Source: Gigaspora rosea
Taxonomy: Eukaryota; Glomeromycota; Glomeromycetes; Diversisporales; Gigasporaceae
Length of the DNA stretch: 64,000 nt
Direction of reading: 5' to 3'
Assembly (NCBI GenBank): GCA_003550325.1
Contig: QKWP01000076.1
Location: forward strand, 244,894-308,893
Below the pieces are notes generated by a model, which was given only the letters and a program-made list of their open reading frames with translations, did no database searches and was not told the DNA's origin. Numbering within the stretch: the stretch's first letter is position 1; the number at the start of each line of letters is the position of its first letter. Position numbers and translations under genes: made by a program. Below are positions 46,353-57,947 of this stretch, piece by piece.

Positions 46353-47304
46353 ATAGCTTAAGCTTTTATTTCATGAATACAAAAATTTATTAGTATACCA
46401 GAAAGTAATTAGTGCAACTAACTCATTAATAAAATCTTTAATTTTTTTTATTTGAAATTGATTTTCATCAAATTTGTCATGACCTAATACTAAGCCCAAT
46501 AAATAATAAAAACTACAGTACGATTTTCCAAAAGCTATTTCCCCTATATGTTATTTGCCCAATATCACACAGGTGACAATTTGCTAAAAATATATATCCA
46601 TAATGCAAAAGGAAAAAGTTTTCTGTTATCTAGCCAATAAGTATCAGTTACTGATTGTTTTGATTGTTTTTTACATTATATCTGACCTAGCCAATTATCA
46701 TTTAGAATTTGTTAATACCAGTGACTAGTTACATTTTTAGTCAATGTTTATAAATTCAACTAGTTAATTAGGAGTTCTGATTAATGTCCTTTTAACTGAT
46801 TAAAGTATGAATTTTAAGTCAATAAAACTACTGTCATATATTATCATAAAATATAAAGAACAATACCTATCTTCTCCACTTTGGGAAAATAACCAAGTAG
46901 ATCACTGGTAGAGGAGTGGTGTTAATAAAGTAAATGGAAATAGTATTAATCTAATATAATCTATATTAAAATACTAGTACTATCTACTACAATAATACCT
47001 AAACCCCAAACTGTAGGCAACAAAAATGGCGTAGAAGATGTGGTTCTAGTGTTACTTCTGCAAATTAAAAATTTTTTTAACCCATGCTTCGATTGATCGA
47101 TTAACCTTCCGATTGATCACTCTTAAACCTTCTTGTTTGTACTTTATACTATATTTTCTTTTTGATTATTTTTCTTTATTTGTAACTCTAATATATTATA
47201 TCTATTTTCTTATTTATTTTTTTTTATATACCAATAACACGAACACCAGTTTTACATAATCATATAACAAATCATCTCTTATGTCTCCCATCACATAATA
47301 TTAT
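46353..47304. other. Intergenic with a diverged copy of a hAT interior
   Basis: 46735-46910 (TTTATAAATTCAACTAGTTA, ATTAGGAGTTCTGA, AAATAACC.AGTAGATCAC) is a diverged copy of 8710-8860 inside the hAT element 8486-9341. No gene is seen. Confidence 0.45.
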
Positions 47305-48828
47305 TGATACATAGATCAATTATATACGAATTATTATTGCTTCATTCATGGACGAATGAACATAAAGCATTTAAATATTATCAATTCACTCCTTGTGCAA
47401 AGGGAGTGTGTAATCAATTTCATAGGAGAAGATGAATGCAATTGAAGCATTCAATTATTACCACCCTGTTCTTGGCATGAAGAGAGGTATACAATTGATT
47501 ACAGAAATATTGTCATATAAAATTATAACTGTACTAAAATTTAGATAACAGAATGAAGATATTCTGACAATAGATTAGTTTAAATTATTTATATGTATCG
47601 ATTATGTATTTAAAGTCAAAGGTTTTGCTTTAATAAAGTTTCTTCAGACTTTGCTCTGCTTAATAAACTCTAAATTATAAGTTAGTAGGCATTTCAAAGC
47701 TGAAGCCAACTTATAAATCTTTATTTTTTGTATTGTCAAACTATCAACACTGCTTGTTAGCATTAAACTATGCTAATTGAATTGTTTATTGACTTTTTAA
47801 TTAGATACATTGATACCTGTGCATTACTATAATACATCGTTTATTTAATTGATAATCCGCCTGTTAACTGGAGAATGGCGAAATGTAGAGTGCTTCCATT
47901 TAAAAGTTTTTTTCTACTAAGTTAACGATACATGTCCACTAATTGAAAGTTGTAGAGCTCTTCGAGACGTATATAACAATAGTTAGAACATCCAAATCAG
48001 CCCAGTGGATAGCGAGTTATCATCAAAAAATGATTGACTGACTATATAAAATCTGTGATGGAAATTACATATAAAAATCACTATAGGCGAAATATAGCGT
48101 GCTTCCATCTAAAACTTTTTTTATACTAAGTTAACGATATATGCCCACTAATTGAAAGTTGTAGAGCTCGTCGAGACGCATCTAATGGTAGTTATATCAT
48201 CCAAATCAGCCCAATGGATAGCAAGATACCATCGAAAAATGATTGACCGACTATATAAAATCTCTATATAAACAATGTTTGTTTAAATAGAGATTTTATA
48301 TAGTCGGCCAATCGTTTTTCGATGATATCTCGCCATCCACTGGGCCGATTTGGATGATCTAACTACCGTTAGATGTGACTCGACGAGCTCTACAACTTTC
48401 AATTAGTGGGCATTTATTGTTAACTTAGTATAAAAAAGTTTTAGATGGAAGCACGCCACATTTCACCTATAGTGATTTTCATATGTAATTTCCGTCATGG
48501 ATTTTAATATAGTCAGCCAATCGTTTTTCGACGATAACTCGCCATCAACTGGGCCGATTTAGATGAACTAACTACTATTAGATGCGTCTCAACGAGCTCT
48601 ACAACTTTTAATTAGTGGACATGTATCATTAACTTAGTAAGAAAAAAAGTTTTAGATAGAAGCACACCACATTTCGCCATTCTCTAGTTGATAGGTGGAT
48701 TCTTAATTAATTTACTGATTTCATTGTTTGATAGATTTAAGTTGAATTCTTAGTTTGAACATTGCATTAATTAATTGAATCATTGATATACTTAAGCCTT
48801 ATATTGATACATCACTTTAGTTATTATA
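47305..48828 (+). repeat. 5' LTR of the second LTR fossil, split by a foldback element
   Basis: It starts TGATACATAGATCAATTATA and contains AATAAAGTTTCTTCAGACTT and CTTAATAAACTC, polyadenylation-like words shared with the right copy. The insertion 47848-48707 splits it. Confidence 0.7.
47848..48707. mobile_element. ATTGATAATCC foldback family, long copy with a foldback inside
   Basis: The ends ATTGATAATCCGCCTGTTAA and the complement of the right end match. TA flanks each side (47846-47847, 48708-48709). The right LTR copy at 51800-51815 reads straight through TTTATTTAATTTACTG, so it is an exact empty site with a single TA. A second foldback (about 48056-48500, GATGGAAATTACATATAAAA ends) lies inside. 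The arms share CTAATTGAAAGTTGTAGAGC with the other two copies. Confidence 0.9.
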
Positions 48829-48864
48829 TCAATAGGATTCGTATTATTTTACTGCAATCACTTC

Positions 48865-49145
48865 ACAGATATAACACTACACCGACAACTATTTTACTGA
48901 CAAGCTTTTTTTACCAACTAATAACCCACTGACACTTGATTTGCTGACAAGCATATTTTCACCGACACGTTGATTTTACCGACACACACTTCACCGACAG
49001 TTAATTTTACTAACAAAATCAACTTACTGACAAGCTCATTTTACAGAAAATAAATTTTACTAACAAGATTATTTTATTGACAATACAATTCGCTGACAAA
49101 CAATTCGTTGACAAACAATTTGCCAGATGCCTTAAGTACCACTGT
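48865..49145. repeat. Loose tandem array of TTTTACCGACA motifs
   Basis: About fifteen variants of TTTTAC(C/T)GACAAGC in one orientation, followed by AAACCCTACCCTAACTCTA at 49218-49236. It resembles one arm plus the centre of the foldback at 22700-23460. It lies inside the second LTR fossil. Confidence 0.55.
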
Positions 49146-49558
49146 TGATGCTGAAGTTGGTCTTGATTTGAAACTATAATACTTGCTAAAATCTACATAT
49201 ATTCTATAAATATAAAACCTATACCCAAACCCTACCCTAACTCTATAAGACAAAGACGAAAAAAAACATCCAAAGAAAATTTTAAAATTTTATATCAAAA
49301 TAGGTCATAATTATTATTATTGTCATTAATAAAATGTGCAATTTTTATTGTCATTATTAATAAATTGCATAATATATAATTATTCTTAGTAGTTTATTAC
49401 ATTGCTGTAGTCTCATATGTTAATGAGTTGTATTGTCAACAATTGTATTGTTGGCAAATCATATTGTCCAAATGTACCTTGCAATTTGGAAGAGATTAGA
49501 ACTAATACTTATTGGCTGCTCTATTCGCCTATAGAACTACCTGCTATAACACTACAGG

Positions 49559-50896
49559 CAGTGTTGGTATTGGACATATGTCCATCTAATTTTAATATGA
49601 TTGGACTGGGCTGGACATTGGACATATGCTTGGACATAGTCCAGGTCCAATATGCCCAACTATTTACTAAAATTTTTAAAATTATTTATTATATAAGCTA
49701 CAACAAATTCTATTTAAATCTATATAATAAAAGAATTTAAATTAATTATAAATTAGTATAAGTTGCAATAGAATTCTATCTAAACCTGTGCATTAAAAGA
49801 ATTCTATTTGATATATAACTTTAGAATTAACAAATATTATATAGTGCTTCAATTCTATTTTTGATAGATCATCTGGATTCTATCAAAGCCAGATTGAATT
49901 TGTATTAGATTATACATATTTAAAGTTAGCATTTAAGCATATTCTTAGATTTGTTATTCAAGTTCTTTAACTAATCTGATTAAAAATCTCTAATTAGGAT
50001 ATCTAAATTTATTTGGATTAAAAGATCAATCCAAAATGTCAAACTTAGATTGAAGCTTTACTATACATATATATAGTAATTTTATAATAATTATTATTAC
50101 TATTAATTAAGCTAATTCTATTACAATAGTAGTTTTTTATACTGTATATTCTAAAAATAACCCAACTTCAAAATAAGCCACTCTCCTCTTTTGGTCAAAA
50201 AACTCAAAAATGTCTTTACTTGAAAATAAGCTAACCTACAATTGATGAAAGTTGCTACATTGTAAAGTTCAAACTTTACTAAGTAAATCAATTAAAGTCA
50301 CTTAAGTAAATTTATTCAGAAGATCAAAATATGTATATACTAAAATTTATAACAAAATTGGAGAACTTTTTATTAATTGACTTTTAATTTTTACATTCAA
50401 TGAAAAGATTAAAATTTTATTAACAAAATATATTTGTTGAATATAAAAATTAAAAGTCAAATAATAAAAGTACTTCTATTTTGATAAAACTTATAGAATA
50501 TGTATAATTTAGTCTTTCAAACAAGTTTACTTAAGTTCTAATAATCAAATTATATAGTAAAATTTAGACTTAACTATATAATAACTATTGGCAATTAACC
50601 AAAAATTGATTATATTCAAAAATAAGCTACTCTAGATTTTTTGTATCCAAAATCATCCAAAAAAGGTAGCTTATTTTCAGAAACATATGGTAGTAACTAT
50701 AATTAATTTTTAAATTGTTAAATTATTTGAATTTTATCTTTGCATCAAAAGTATATTATAATAAATAGTACAAAAATTTTTAATATGATTATATACTTAT
50801 ACAATGTCCAATGTCCAACCCTTTCTGGTCCAATGGATTGGACTGGGCTGGATATAGATGGTCCAATGTTCATGTCCAATGTCCAGCCCAACACTG
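49559..50896. mobile_element. hAT element, CAGTGTTGG ends, non-autonomous
   Basis: The left end CAGTGTTGGTATTGGACATA and the complement of the right end (CAGTGTTGGGCTGGACATTG) match. The perfect 8-bp duplication is ACTACAGG (49551-49558, 50897-50904). Subterminal regions are rich in TTGGACAT and GGTCCAAT words. At 1338 bp it has no transposase frame. It lies inside the second LTR fossil; short frames across its borders are not genes. Confidence 0.88.
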
Positions 50897-51269
50897 ACTA
50901 CAGGGTATAAACCTTTCTTTCTTTTTCAAGAAAGAAAGGCCACATTGCCTGCAAAAATTACTGGAGAAACGAACTGGCGACCGTTAACTGAAGAGAATCC
51001 AAGATCAAATACTCTGAAGAATTTCAATTCTGCTTGGGAACTCCTGGAGGCTCAAAGAAAGGCCCACAAAAGAATAGAAAAAGCACAAGTCAGGCAGAAG
51101 AAACAACGTGATTAATTATACAATCTCAATAGTTATTCCATAGAAGAGCAAGTTCTTAGATATAAGTCTTTCCTTGAAGGGACTCATAAGGACAAATTAA
51201 AGGAAAAATAGGAAGGACCTTTCTATATTCATAATGTCCTTGGTTAGGGACTTTATAAGCTTTGAACGA

Positions 51270-51930
51270 TGGATCATAGATCAATTATGTATGAATTATT
51301 ATTGCTTCGTTCATAGATGAACAAACATAAAGCATTTAAATATTACCAAATCGCTCTTTGTACAAAGGGAGTGTATATTCAATTTCAATAGGAGAAGATA
51401 AATGCAAATGAAGCATTCAATTATTACCACTCTGTTCTTGGAGTAAAGAAAGGTATACGATTGATTACAGAGACATTGTCGTGTAAAATTATAACTGTAC
51501 TAAAATTTAAATAACAGAATGAAGTATTCTGACAATAGATTAGTTTAAATTATTTATATGTATTGATTATGTATTTAAAGTTGAAGATTTTGCCTTAATA
51601 AAGTTTCTTCAGACTTCGCTCTGCTTAATAAACTCTAAATTATAAGTTAGTAGGTATTTCAAAACCGAAGCCAACTTATAAATCTTTATTTTTGTATTGT
51701 CGAATTCTCAACACTGCTTGTTAGTATTAAACTATGCTAATTGAATTGTTTATTGACTTCTTAATTCGATACATTGATACCTGTGCATTACTATAATACA
51801 TCATTTATTTAATTTACTGATTTCATTGTTTGATAGATTTAAGTTGAATTCTTAGTTTGATCGTTGCATTAATTAATTGAATTATTGATACACTTAAGCC
51901 TTTCATTGATATATTACTTTAGTTAATACA
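51270..51930 (+). repeat. 3' LTR of the second LTR fossil
   Basis: 661 bp, starting TGGATCATAGATCAATTATG. It lacks the foldback present in the left copy, so that insertion is younger than the LTR element. Confidence 0.7.
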
Positions 51931-53535
51931 TTAATACCTCCATTAAATAACTACATACCCTACTCTCAATCACATAATTATTACCTCACCTCATCTATAT
52001 AAATCTTATTCAATTCCTTTTATGCCAAAGTATTTTGCTCTCCCATAGACTTCTCTATTATTAATTCGTATATATCTACCTACTTCTTGTAGCCAAAATC
52101 TAGTTTACTACTCTAAGTCTACATTGGCAGTTGCCTGTTGCTCTCTCATTCTGATAGTAATACCAGCTTTGGGTTTTCTAGATACTGTGAAAGTCACAGG
52201 ATACGCAGTTGGTGTTTTTGGGTAAGTATTAGCTAATAATCCTTCTGTCTCGCATTTTTTATTAATAATTTTGTTTTTAGTTACTAATTGGGTGTGTTAT
52301 TCTCTTAGTGTGTTGGGATTTGAAATTTTTACTTCAATTGTGAACTGGGTTCACAGTGCGAAATGAAGGTATTGACAATCTACCTCAAATAGTATACGAG
52401 CATTCGAGACTTCATTAACTGAGGCAAAGTTACAAGTTAATTCAGTCATCAAATTGAGTCTCAAAGGATTTATTGAAGTTAAAGTCGAATTCAGAGAAAA
52501 GTTTTAGATAAGCATACTCTTTATAATTGAAGATTGCAGTGGAACTTCTGATTAACTTTATTCAAATTTTAGTTATTTAACGACATTAACATTTTACTTA
52601 ATGTTTATTTTCAGGTAATTTCTGGTTATTTCTAAGTTTGTTTAAACTTACGAATTTTCGATTTGTTGATTAATGCTTTGGTGTATCCTCGTGAGCCACC
52701 ACATTGCCCATTTTATCCAAAAAGGAAATTGCTTATTCCAACATTTTTATATAGTACTTGTGCTAGTGCTTGAGCGTTACGTATCAGTTCTGGTGCTGTT
52801 CCCCAAAAAAGTTTTTATCGAATTCGTATTGTATTTATAAAGAAAAAATATAGGGCTTGTATTTTTTTTAAGTAAATATTTGCAAATTATTTGCTTTGTT
52901 TATTTTGATAAATAACGGCAATGATTCATCTCACGTGAGTTTACTGCATTCAATTTTTCATTTCTTGAACTGACCGAAATCTCAAACGTGATTATTTATT
53001 ATGGTGCCAATTCTGTAAATTGATTTTTTGATTATAACTCATGACATGTTTCATGCCACGTAAGTATGTAGTGGTATGACATGTATTATCAAACGTTAGG
53101 CATTTTATTTATTGGTTGGATTCTTACTCGTTATCCCCACATTTCCTTTCAGACTAAAACTGAAAAAATTTTCATATAAAAACTTTATAGTTCTAGTATG
53201 CACTATTTGAATTGTGCGCGCGGATTATTAGTTCGTTCTGATTATGCCCAAAATTTTTTTATCGTATTCAGGTTGTATTTAAAAGATTTTTAAGTTTGAT
53301 GACTTTTGATTCCATAATAAGATGTATGCATTTCTATGTAGACTTTATCTTCCAAAACTTTATAGTAAAAATATACTGTAGAAATCAAGACATCCAAAGT
53401 TATGTCTTGACTATGAAATTCACAGTTTTTTACATAATAATATTAAACTCAATTAGCTATTGTGTGTTATGCGTTCTACATATCTTTGATATTATTAACT
53501 TAGGTATAGATAACACTAATAACATGCATTGGTGA
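51931..53535. other. Intergenic, mixed composition, no gene recognised
   Basis: More balanced in composition than its surroundings between 52120 and 52860, with several short unique stretches. I find no reading frame with a domain. It might hold a non-coding transcript, but nothing in the sequence shows one. The frame 53296-53535 is not recognisable. Confidence 0.3.
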
Positions 53536-53539
53536 ATCG

Positions 53540-54845
53540 CATGCTGTGTGTTCAAAGAATAGAATAAATTTGGCAGCAGAACTTTTACAGTACTAATAAT
53601 AGAAATCACTGAAAAGGAATCATGACAATTTTAATGCAAACTAACTCAAGCTTAACTACATATTATATTCATTAGAATAATAAGTTCTGCAACAGAATTT
53701 TGTTTACAAAACTCATGATAGAAAATATGAGGATTCCAATGTAGACTCATCTTAATTAAAATAGCTGTAAGTCCTATAACAGAATTCTTTTAGTAATTAA
53801 TGTACAAATTAATTCAGCTTAACCAATATTGTAGTCACTGGAATAGCTTGTAAGTTCTGTAATAGAATTTTAATTCATGATAAAATTATAACTTTTTCAA
53901 TGCAAACTAGCTTACATTAACACCGAAATAGTGAGTAGCTTCTGTAATAAAATTATTTACAGTAGAGTGTATAATAATTCCAATACAAATTAACCACATA
54001 TTGTGTCACCAGAATGGCAAGTTCTGTAAAAAAGAATTATTTACAATAACTCAATAGAAATTATGTTAATTTTAGTACAAACTAACCCAATATTAACTAA
54101 AATTAAGGTCACTGGAATAATGAATAAATCCTGTAATAGAATTTTGTCTACAATAACCAACAATAAAAGTCATGATAATGCTAATGTAAACTCATTTAAT
54201 CAGAAAAGCAAGCAAGATTTGTAACATAATTTTTTCATCAAATGGTATAGTAACTTTTGATAATGAAATCAATACAAACTAGAATGCAAGTGCTGTGACA
54301 GTAATGATAAAAATTAAAACTTAATTAATATAAGCTTACTCTCCTTAATCACATAAAATTAAAATGATTTCAGGTGCAAATTATCTCAACCTTAACCAAT
54401 TTTGTGGTACCAAAATAACAAGTTTTATAACACAGTATTTTATAGTTGAATTACAATAATTCTAATATAATAATTTCAGTAAAAACAAACTTAACCATAT
54501 ACTATAGTCACCAAAATAGCAAGTAAGCTTTATAGCAAAATTCTTATAGTAACTCATGATAGAAATTACAATAACTCTAATACAAACTAATTTAAACTTA
54601 CCACATAGAAAAAAACAATTCTATTACAAATTAATCTTAATTATCTGTGGTCACTAGAATAGTGAGTAGGTTTGTAACAGAATTTTTATATATCATAGTA
54701 GAAATCATAAAAATTCTAATGCAAACACATATGATCTTAACCATATACTGCAGTTATTGGAATAGCAAATAAGTTCTATAAAAGAATATTTACTATAGCT
54801 TATTATAAAAATCATAACAAAATCAATACAAACTAACTTCCAACC
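53540..54845. repeat. Satellite-like array, about 90-bp degenerate unit
   Basis: Roughly thirteen diverged units carry (GTCACTGGAATAGC)AAGTAAGTTCTGTAA, CAGAATTTT, CATGATAGAAATCATAA and AATACAAACTAACTTAACC. The interval is about 80-105 bases. Units differ widely, so the array is old. No frame spans it. Confidence 0.75.
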
Positions 54846-55420
54846 ATTTGTATTGCATTATCACTCTTTTTAGTGAATGAACCAATAAAATATTCAAAAT
54901 CATTCTGTCAAAATCTTTCTTTGTAGCATATAGACATTATATCTGAGAAATCTTTCGATCTCTTCTTAAAAATTTATTAGAAGCTCTCTAATTCATATAA
55001 AACCTTCAGATTACTAAGCCAGTTAAACATATGACTATTTTGAAATCATAAATATGATCACTAAAGGGGTGCTAGCAGTGCCCCCACTTACACTTGTAAT
55101 ATATAAAAAATAATTCAATCTTCTTGATTATTTGATTTCTTACTAATCAATACAATTATATGAAAAGCTCCCTTAGCATTACATTTTTAACCTTGTTATA
55201 TACATTTAAAATCTTTAGAGCTTTATGCAAATTTTTAGCGATACACAAAAAATTAAGTGTCACACTAAGTGATGCTAAAAATTTAGCATTACGCAGAAAA
55301 ACTAGTGTTATGTGACTAACTACACCACCCAGACTTACATTTAGTATAGATTTTTATATTATAGAAATAATGCAGATAAGGAATTATAGCCTGACTTTTC
55401 TATAGTCACACCTCTATATA
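54846..55420. other. Intergenic
   Basis: No gene is seen. TTTAGCGATACACAAAAAATTA and TTAGCATTACGCAGAAAAAC-like words at 55235-55310 form a loose repeat. Confidence 0.3.
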
Positions 55421-55660
55421 AGGCTGTTTGAAATTAATTTTTGGTTAAAATCACCCTCATCTGAAGTCTCCCCCGAAAACGAACAGCCAATCAAAATGCT
55501 GAATTACTCTCACCAGTCATTTGATTTATATCAACCAATGAAATTGGCCCATCTTTGTTCATTTTTATATGTTTATTTTCATAAGTTCGTTTCATTTTAC
55601 CCCCTCCCGAGAGTCCTGGAAAAAAGTGATGTTAACCAAAGAATCAACTTCAAATGGCCT
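55421..55660. mobile_element. AGGCCGTTTGA MITE, copy 2
   Basis: The left end AGGCTGTTTGAAATTAATTT and the complement of the right end (AGGCCATTTGAAGTTGATTC) belong to about 37-bp inverted repeats. TA precedes the left end and AA follows the right. It is homologous throughout to 6474-6708. The frame 55496-55726 is a by-product. Confidence 0.8.
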
Positions 55661-55786
55661 AAGTATCCAACATTGTGCAATATAAATATAGTGAAAAACC
55701 TAATTATAGTTACAGATCATTTATAATCTTTATCACAAAAAATTTTGAATTTTTATCAATTTTATTAATAATAAACCCTTGTTATA

Positions 55787-55972
55787 AGGCTACACAAAGT
55801 TAATTATTCATTTTGCATAATCTGGTGTTTCAAAATTCCGGTTAGCGGGTCAGTTTTTTTTTTAAAAAAAATTAACTTTGCATTGCTAAATCAATTAATG
55901 TTCACATCTAAGGGCACACAAAGTTAATTCTTAGATTTGCTAACAAACTGATAAATTAACTTTGTGTAGCCT
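55787..55972. mobile_element. MITE with AGGCTACACAAAGTTAATT ends
   Basis: AGGCTACACAAAGTTAATT (left) and AATTAACTTTGTGTAGCCT (right) are exact complements. CACACAAAGTTAATTC recurs inside at about 55915, so one arm is partly duplicated. It is 186 bp. Confidence 0.75.
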
Positions 55973-56454
55973 AATCACTAATTTTGTCTAAATAAAATTT
56001 GATTGCTAATATTCATATACATGTTCATTTAAAATTTTCTATTAAAAATTCTTAAAGGTTTGACAGCAAATAACTTTTGATGCAGTGGACCAATTTGGAT
56101 GAAACAACCACCAAAATGTTTGTCTTGATTGATGAGCCCAAGATTGTTAAAATCCAATCAAGAGCTCCTGAGATCATTAAGGATTTGTGTCACTTTACAT
56201 ACTTATGAATTGAAATTTAAACATCTGAGTAAAAAATCTTTATGATCTTAGCATTTTGTAATTAGATTTGGATAATTTTAGACTCTTTAGAATTGTCTCA
56301 TTAAGTTAAACACACTGGTAGTCATTTTATCCAAATTAGGTACTGGATTAAACGTTATTCACTATTAAACATTTTAAATTTTTTAATAGTTTTCAAATAT
56401 GCGTAAATACTTTATTTATTTGCCTTTGGTCACATGACATGACAAGATATTTTA
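55973..56454. other. Intergenic
   Basis: No gene is seen. 56040-56350 contains CCAATTTGGATGAAAC and related words, like those in foldback interiors of this window. Confidence 0.3.
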
Positions 56455-56462
56455 TTTATAGT

Positions 56463-57206
56463 TAGGGTGTCCAGAATTCTGCTGCTAATGACAGTAAATT
56501 ATGCTTGCTAATAATATAAAATTATGCTTTTTAATGCTAATGATTTTTCTTAAAAATTTTTTTTTTAAATTAATAAATTTTATAGTTTTTATAATGTAAA
56601 ATTTTTAAAAATAACTATTTACGAATTATATTTATTCGAATTTTTTGATGCAAATATCAATGTGATTATTAATAATTATAATTATCGTTATTGTTATTAT
56701 TAATAATATGTAACTATTACCGGTATCAGGTCTCATGCCTGCACCACAAATTGACCTGGGTCATTTTATGATCGGTGAAAATTGAGAAATAACACGTGTC
56801 AATTAAATAACGCGTAACATTCTCACCTGATTTTGTTTCATCATATGATCATATGATATTACGGCTATCTCAATATGAATATCAAATCCGGTATGCTCAT
56901 ATAAGTACTGTACAATAGCAGTACGTTGCACTAACACAGCCCATCAACATGCCAATCAAAAGCAAGATTTTGATGACACAGTTAACTATACACTCTGTTA
57001 TAAACTACGTTCCTGGTATATGTATTATATGAAATGATGAGGTTTTTCTCTGTACCATATATATATATATAATAACTAAAACTGCAATTTTTGTTAAAAA
57101 TTTTATCAAAAATACTAAATTATGCTGAATTCTGCTGCTAGCATAATAATGCTAGCGAAACCGAATTATGCTACATTATGCTAATAGCATAATCCTGGAC
57201 ACCCTA
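56463..57206. mobile_element. hAT element, TAGGGTGTCCAG ends, copy 2
   Basis: The left end TAGGGTGTCCAGAATTCTGC and right end CCTGGACACCCTA are complementary. The perfect 8-bp duplication is TTTATAGT (56455-56462, 57207-57214). TTATGCT and GCATAAT words repeat near both ends. At 744 bp it is about three times copy 1 (6779-7035). Its core shares CAAATATCAATGTGATTATT with 62606-62626. Confidence 0.88.
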
Positions 57207-57214
57207 TTTATAGT

Positions 57215-57947
57215 CACACCTTTATACAATCACCAAAATAGGGCGCGACCAACTTGGTGATTATTGAGAGGTCAGACTGCATTTACAATTCGAAAATTAA
57301 AATTTTAATTCGTTACAGTAGGTAATTTAGTTTTTATATAAAAGGGCATTGACTTCTAAATAGCATTTTTCTATTTTTAGCATTGTATTGAATATGAAAC
57401 GATTTTCAAAATATTGAAAATCTCAATCGCCCCGATTGCGCATCATTTTCGGATGGGGTAAATTCGACATCTATACCGGCTATAAGAGGGCCATTCGTGC
57501 CTTCTTTTGACCGGAGGGATTTACCTCTTATTTGCATATACAGCTGACCTCTATACATACATCACACATGTACTTTCACTATAAGTGTATTTTACATGCG
57601 TATTATTTAACCTTATTACAATAAATATCGGAGTTGCTAGTTAATTTTATCAACAGATCTTTTAATAACACTGACAGCTCATTTTCACAAAGTTAATCTA
57701 GTCATTGCCATTAAAGGTTAGTATTAAAATTATCGAAAATTCTTTGTAAAATGAGAATAAATTATTTATGAAATAAATTTGCCTGTTAATCTATGAAGTG
57801 ATAGTCGGTAATATGATCAGATTCAATAAATAGGGTTTCAAAATTAAAATCAGAACGTTTTAAAAAATCCAAAGCGTAATCATCATAAATAGGTAGCAGT
57901 AAATACGATAAATTCGTTTTTAAAAACAAGATAACTTAAATACTTTT
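57215..57947. other. Intergenic, 5' flank of the carboxypeptidase gene
   Basis: Contains CCGGCTATAAGAGGGCC at 57475-57491, matching a segment of the hAT element near 8857-8890. The last part should hold the promoter. The ATG at 57948 is preceded by an A/T-rich leader. Confidence 0.35.

Larger units (their letters stand above)
47305..51930 (+). mobile_element. Second fossil LTR retrotransposon, with later insertions
   Basis: Direct repeats 47305-48828 and 51270-51930 flank a 2.4-kb interior. Subtracting the foldback inserted in the left copy leaves about 662 bp against 661 bp on the right, so they are a matched LTR pair. Just before the right LTR there is a recognisable pol C-terminal remnant (GPFYIHNVL context), probably Ty3/gypsy. 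Most of the internal region is lost. The element is heavily broken and old. It was later hit by 47848-48707 and 49559-50896. Confidence 0.7.

Noticed and set aside
49417-49740. 107-residue plus-strand frame
   Set aside because: Crosses the left border of the hAT element 49559-50896, so it is a chance join of fossil and insertion.
51931-52860. Possible spliced non-coding gene
   Set aside because: Composition is more balanced and a few splice-like words occur, but nothing specific supports a transcript.
53540-54845. Possible CRISPR-like or tRNA array
   Set aside because: Units lack constant repeats with unique spacers and have no tRNA boxes. It is an old satellite.
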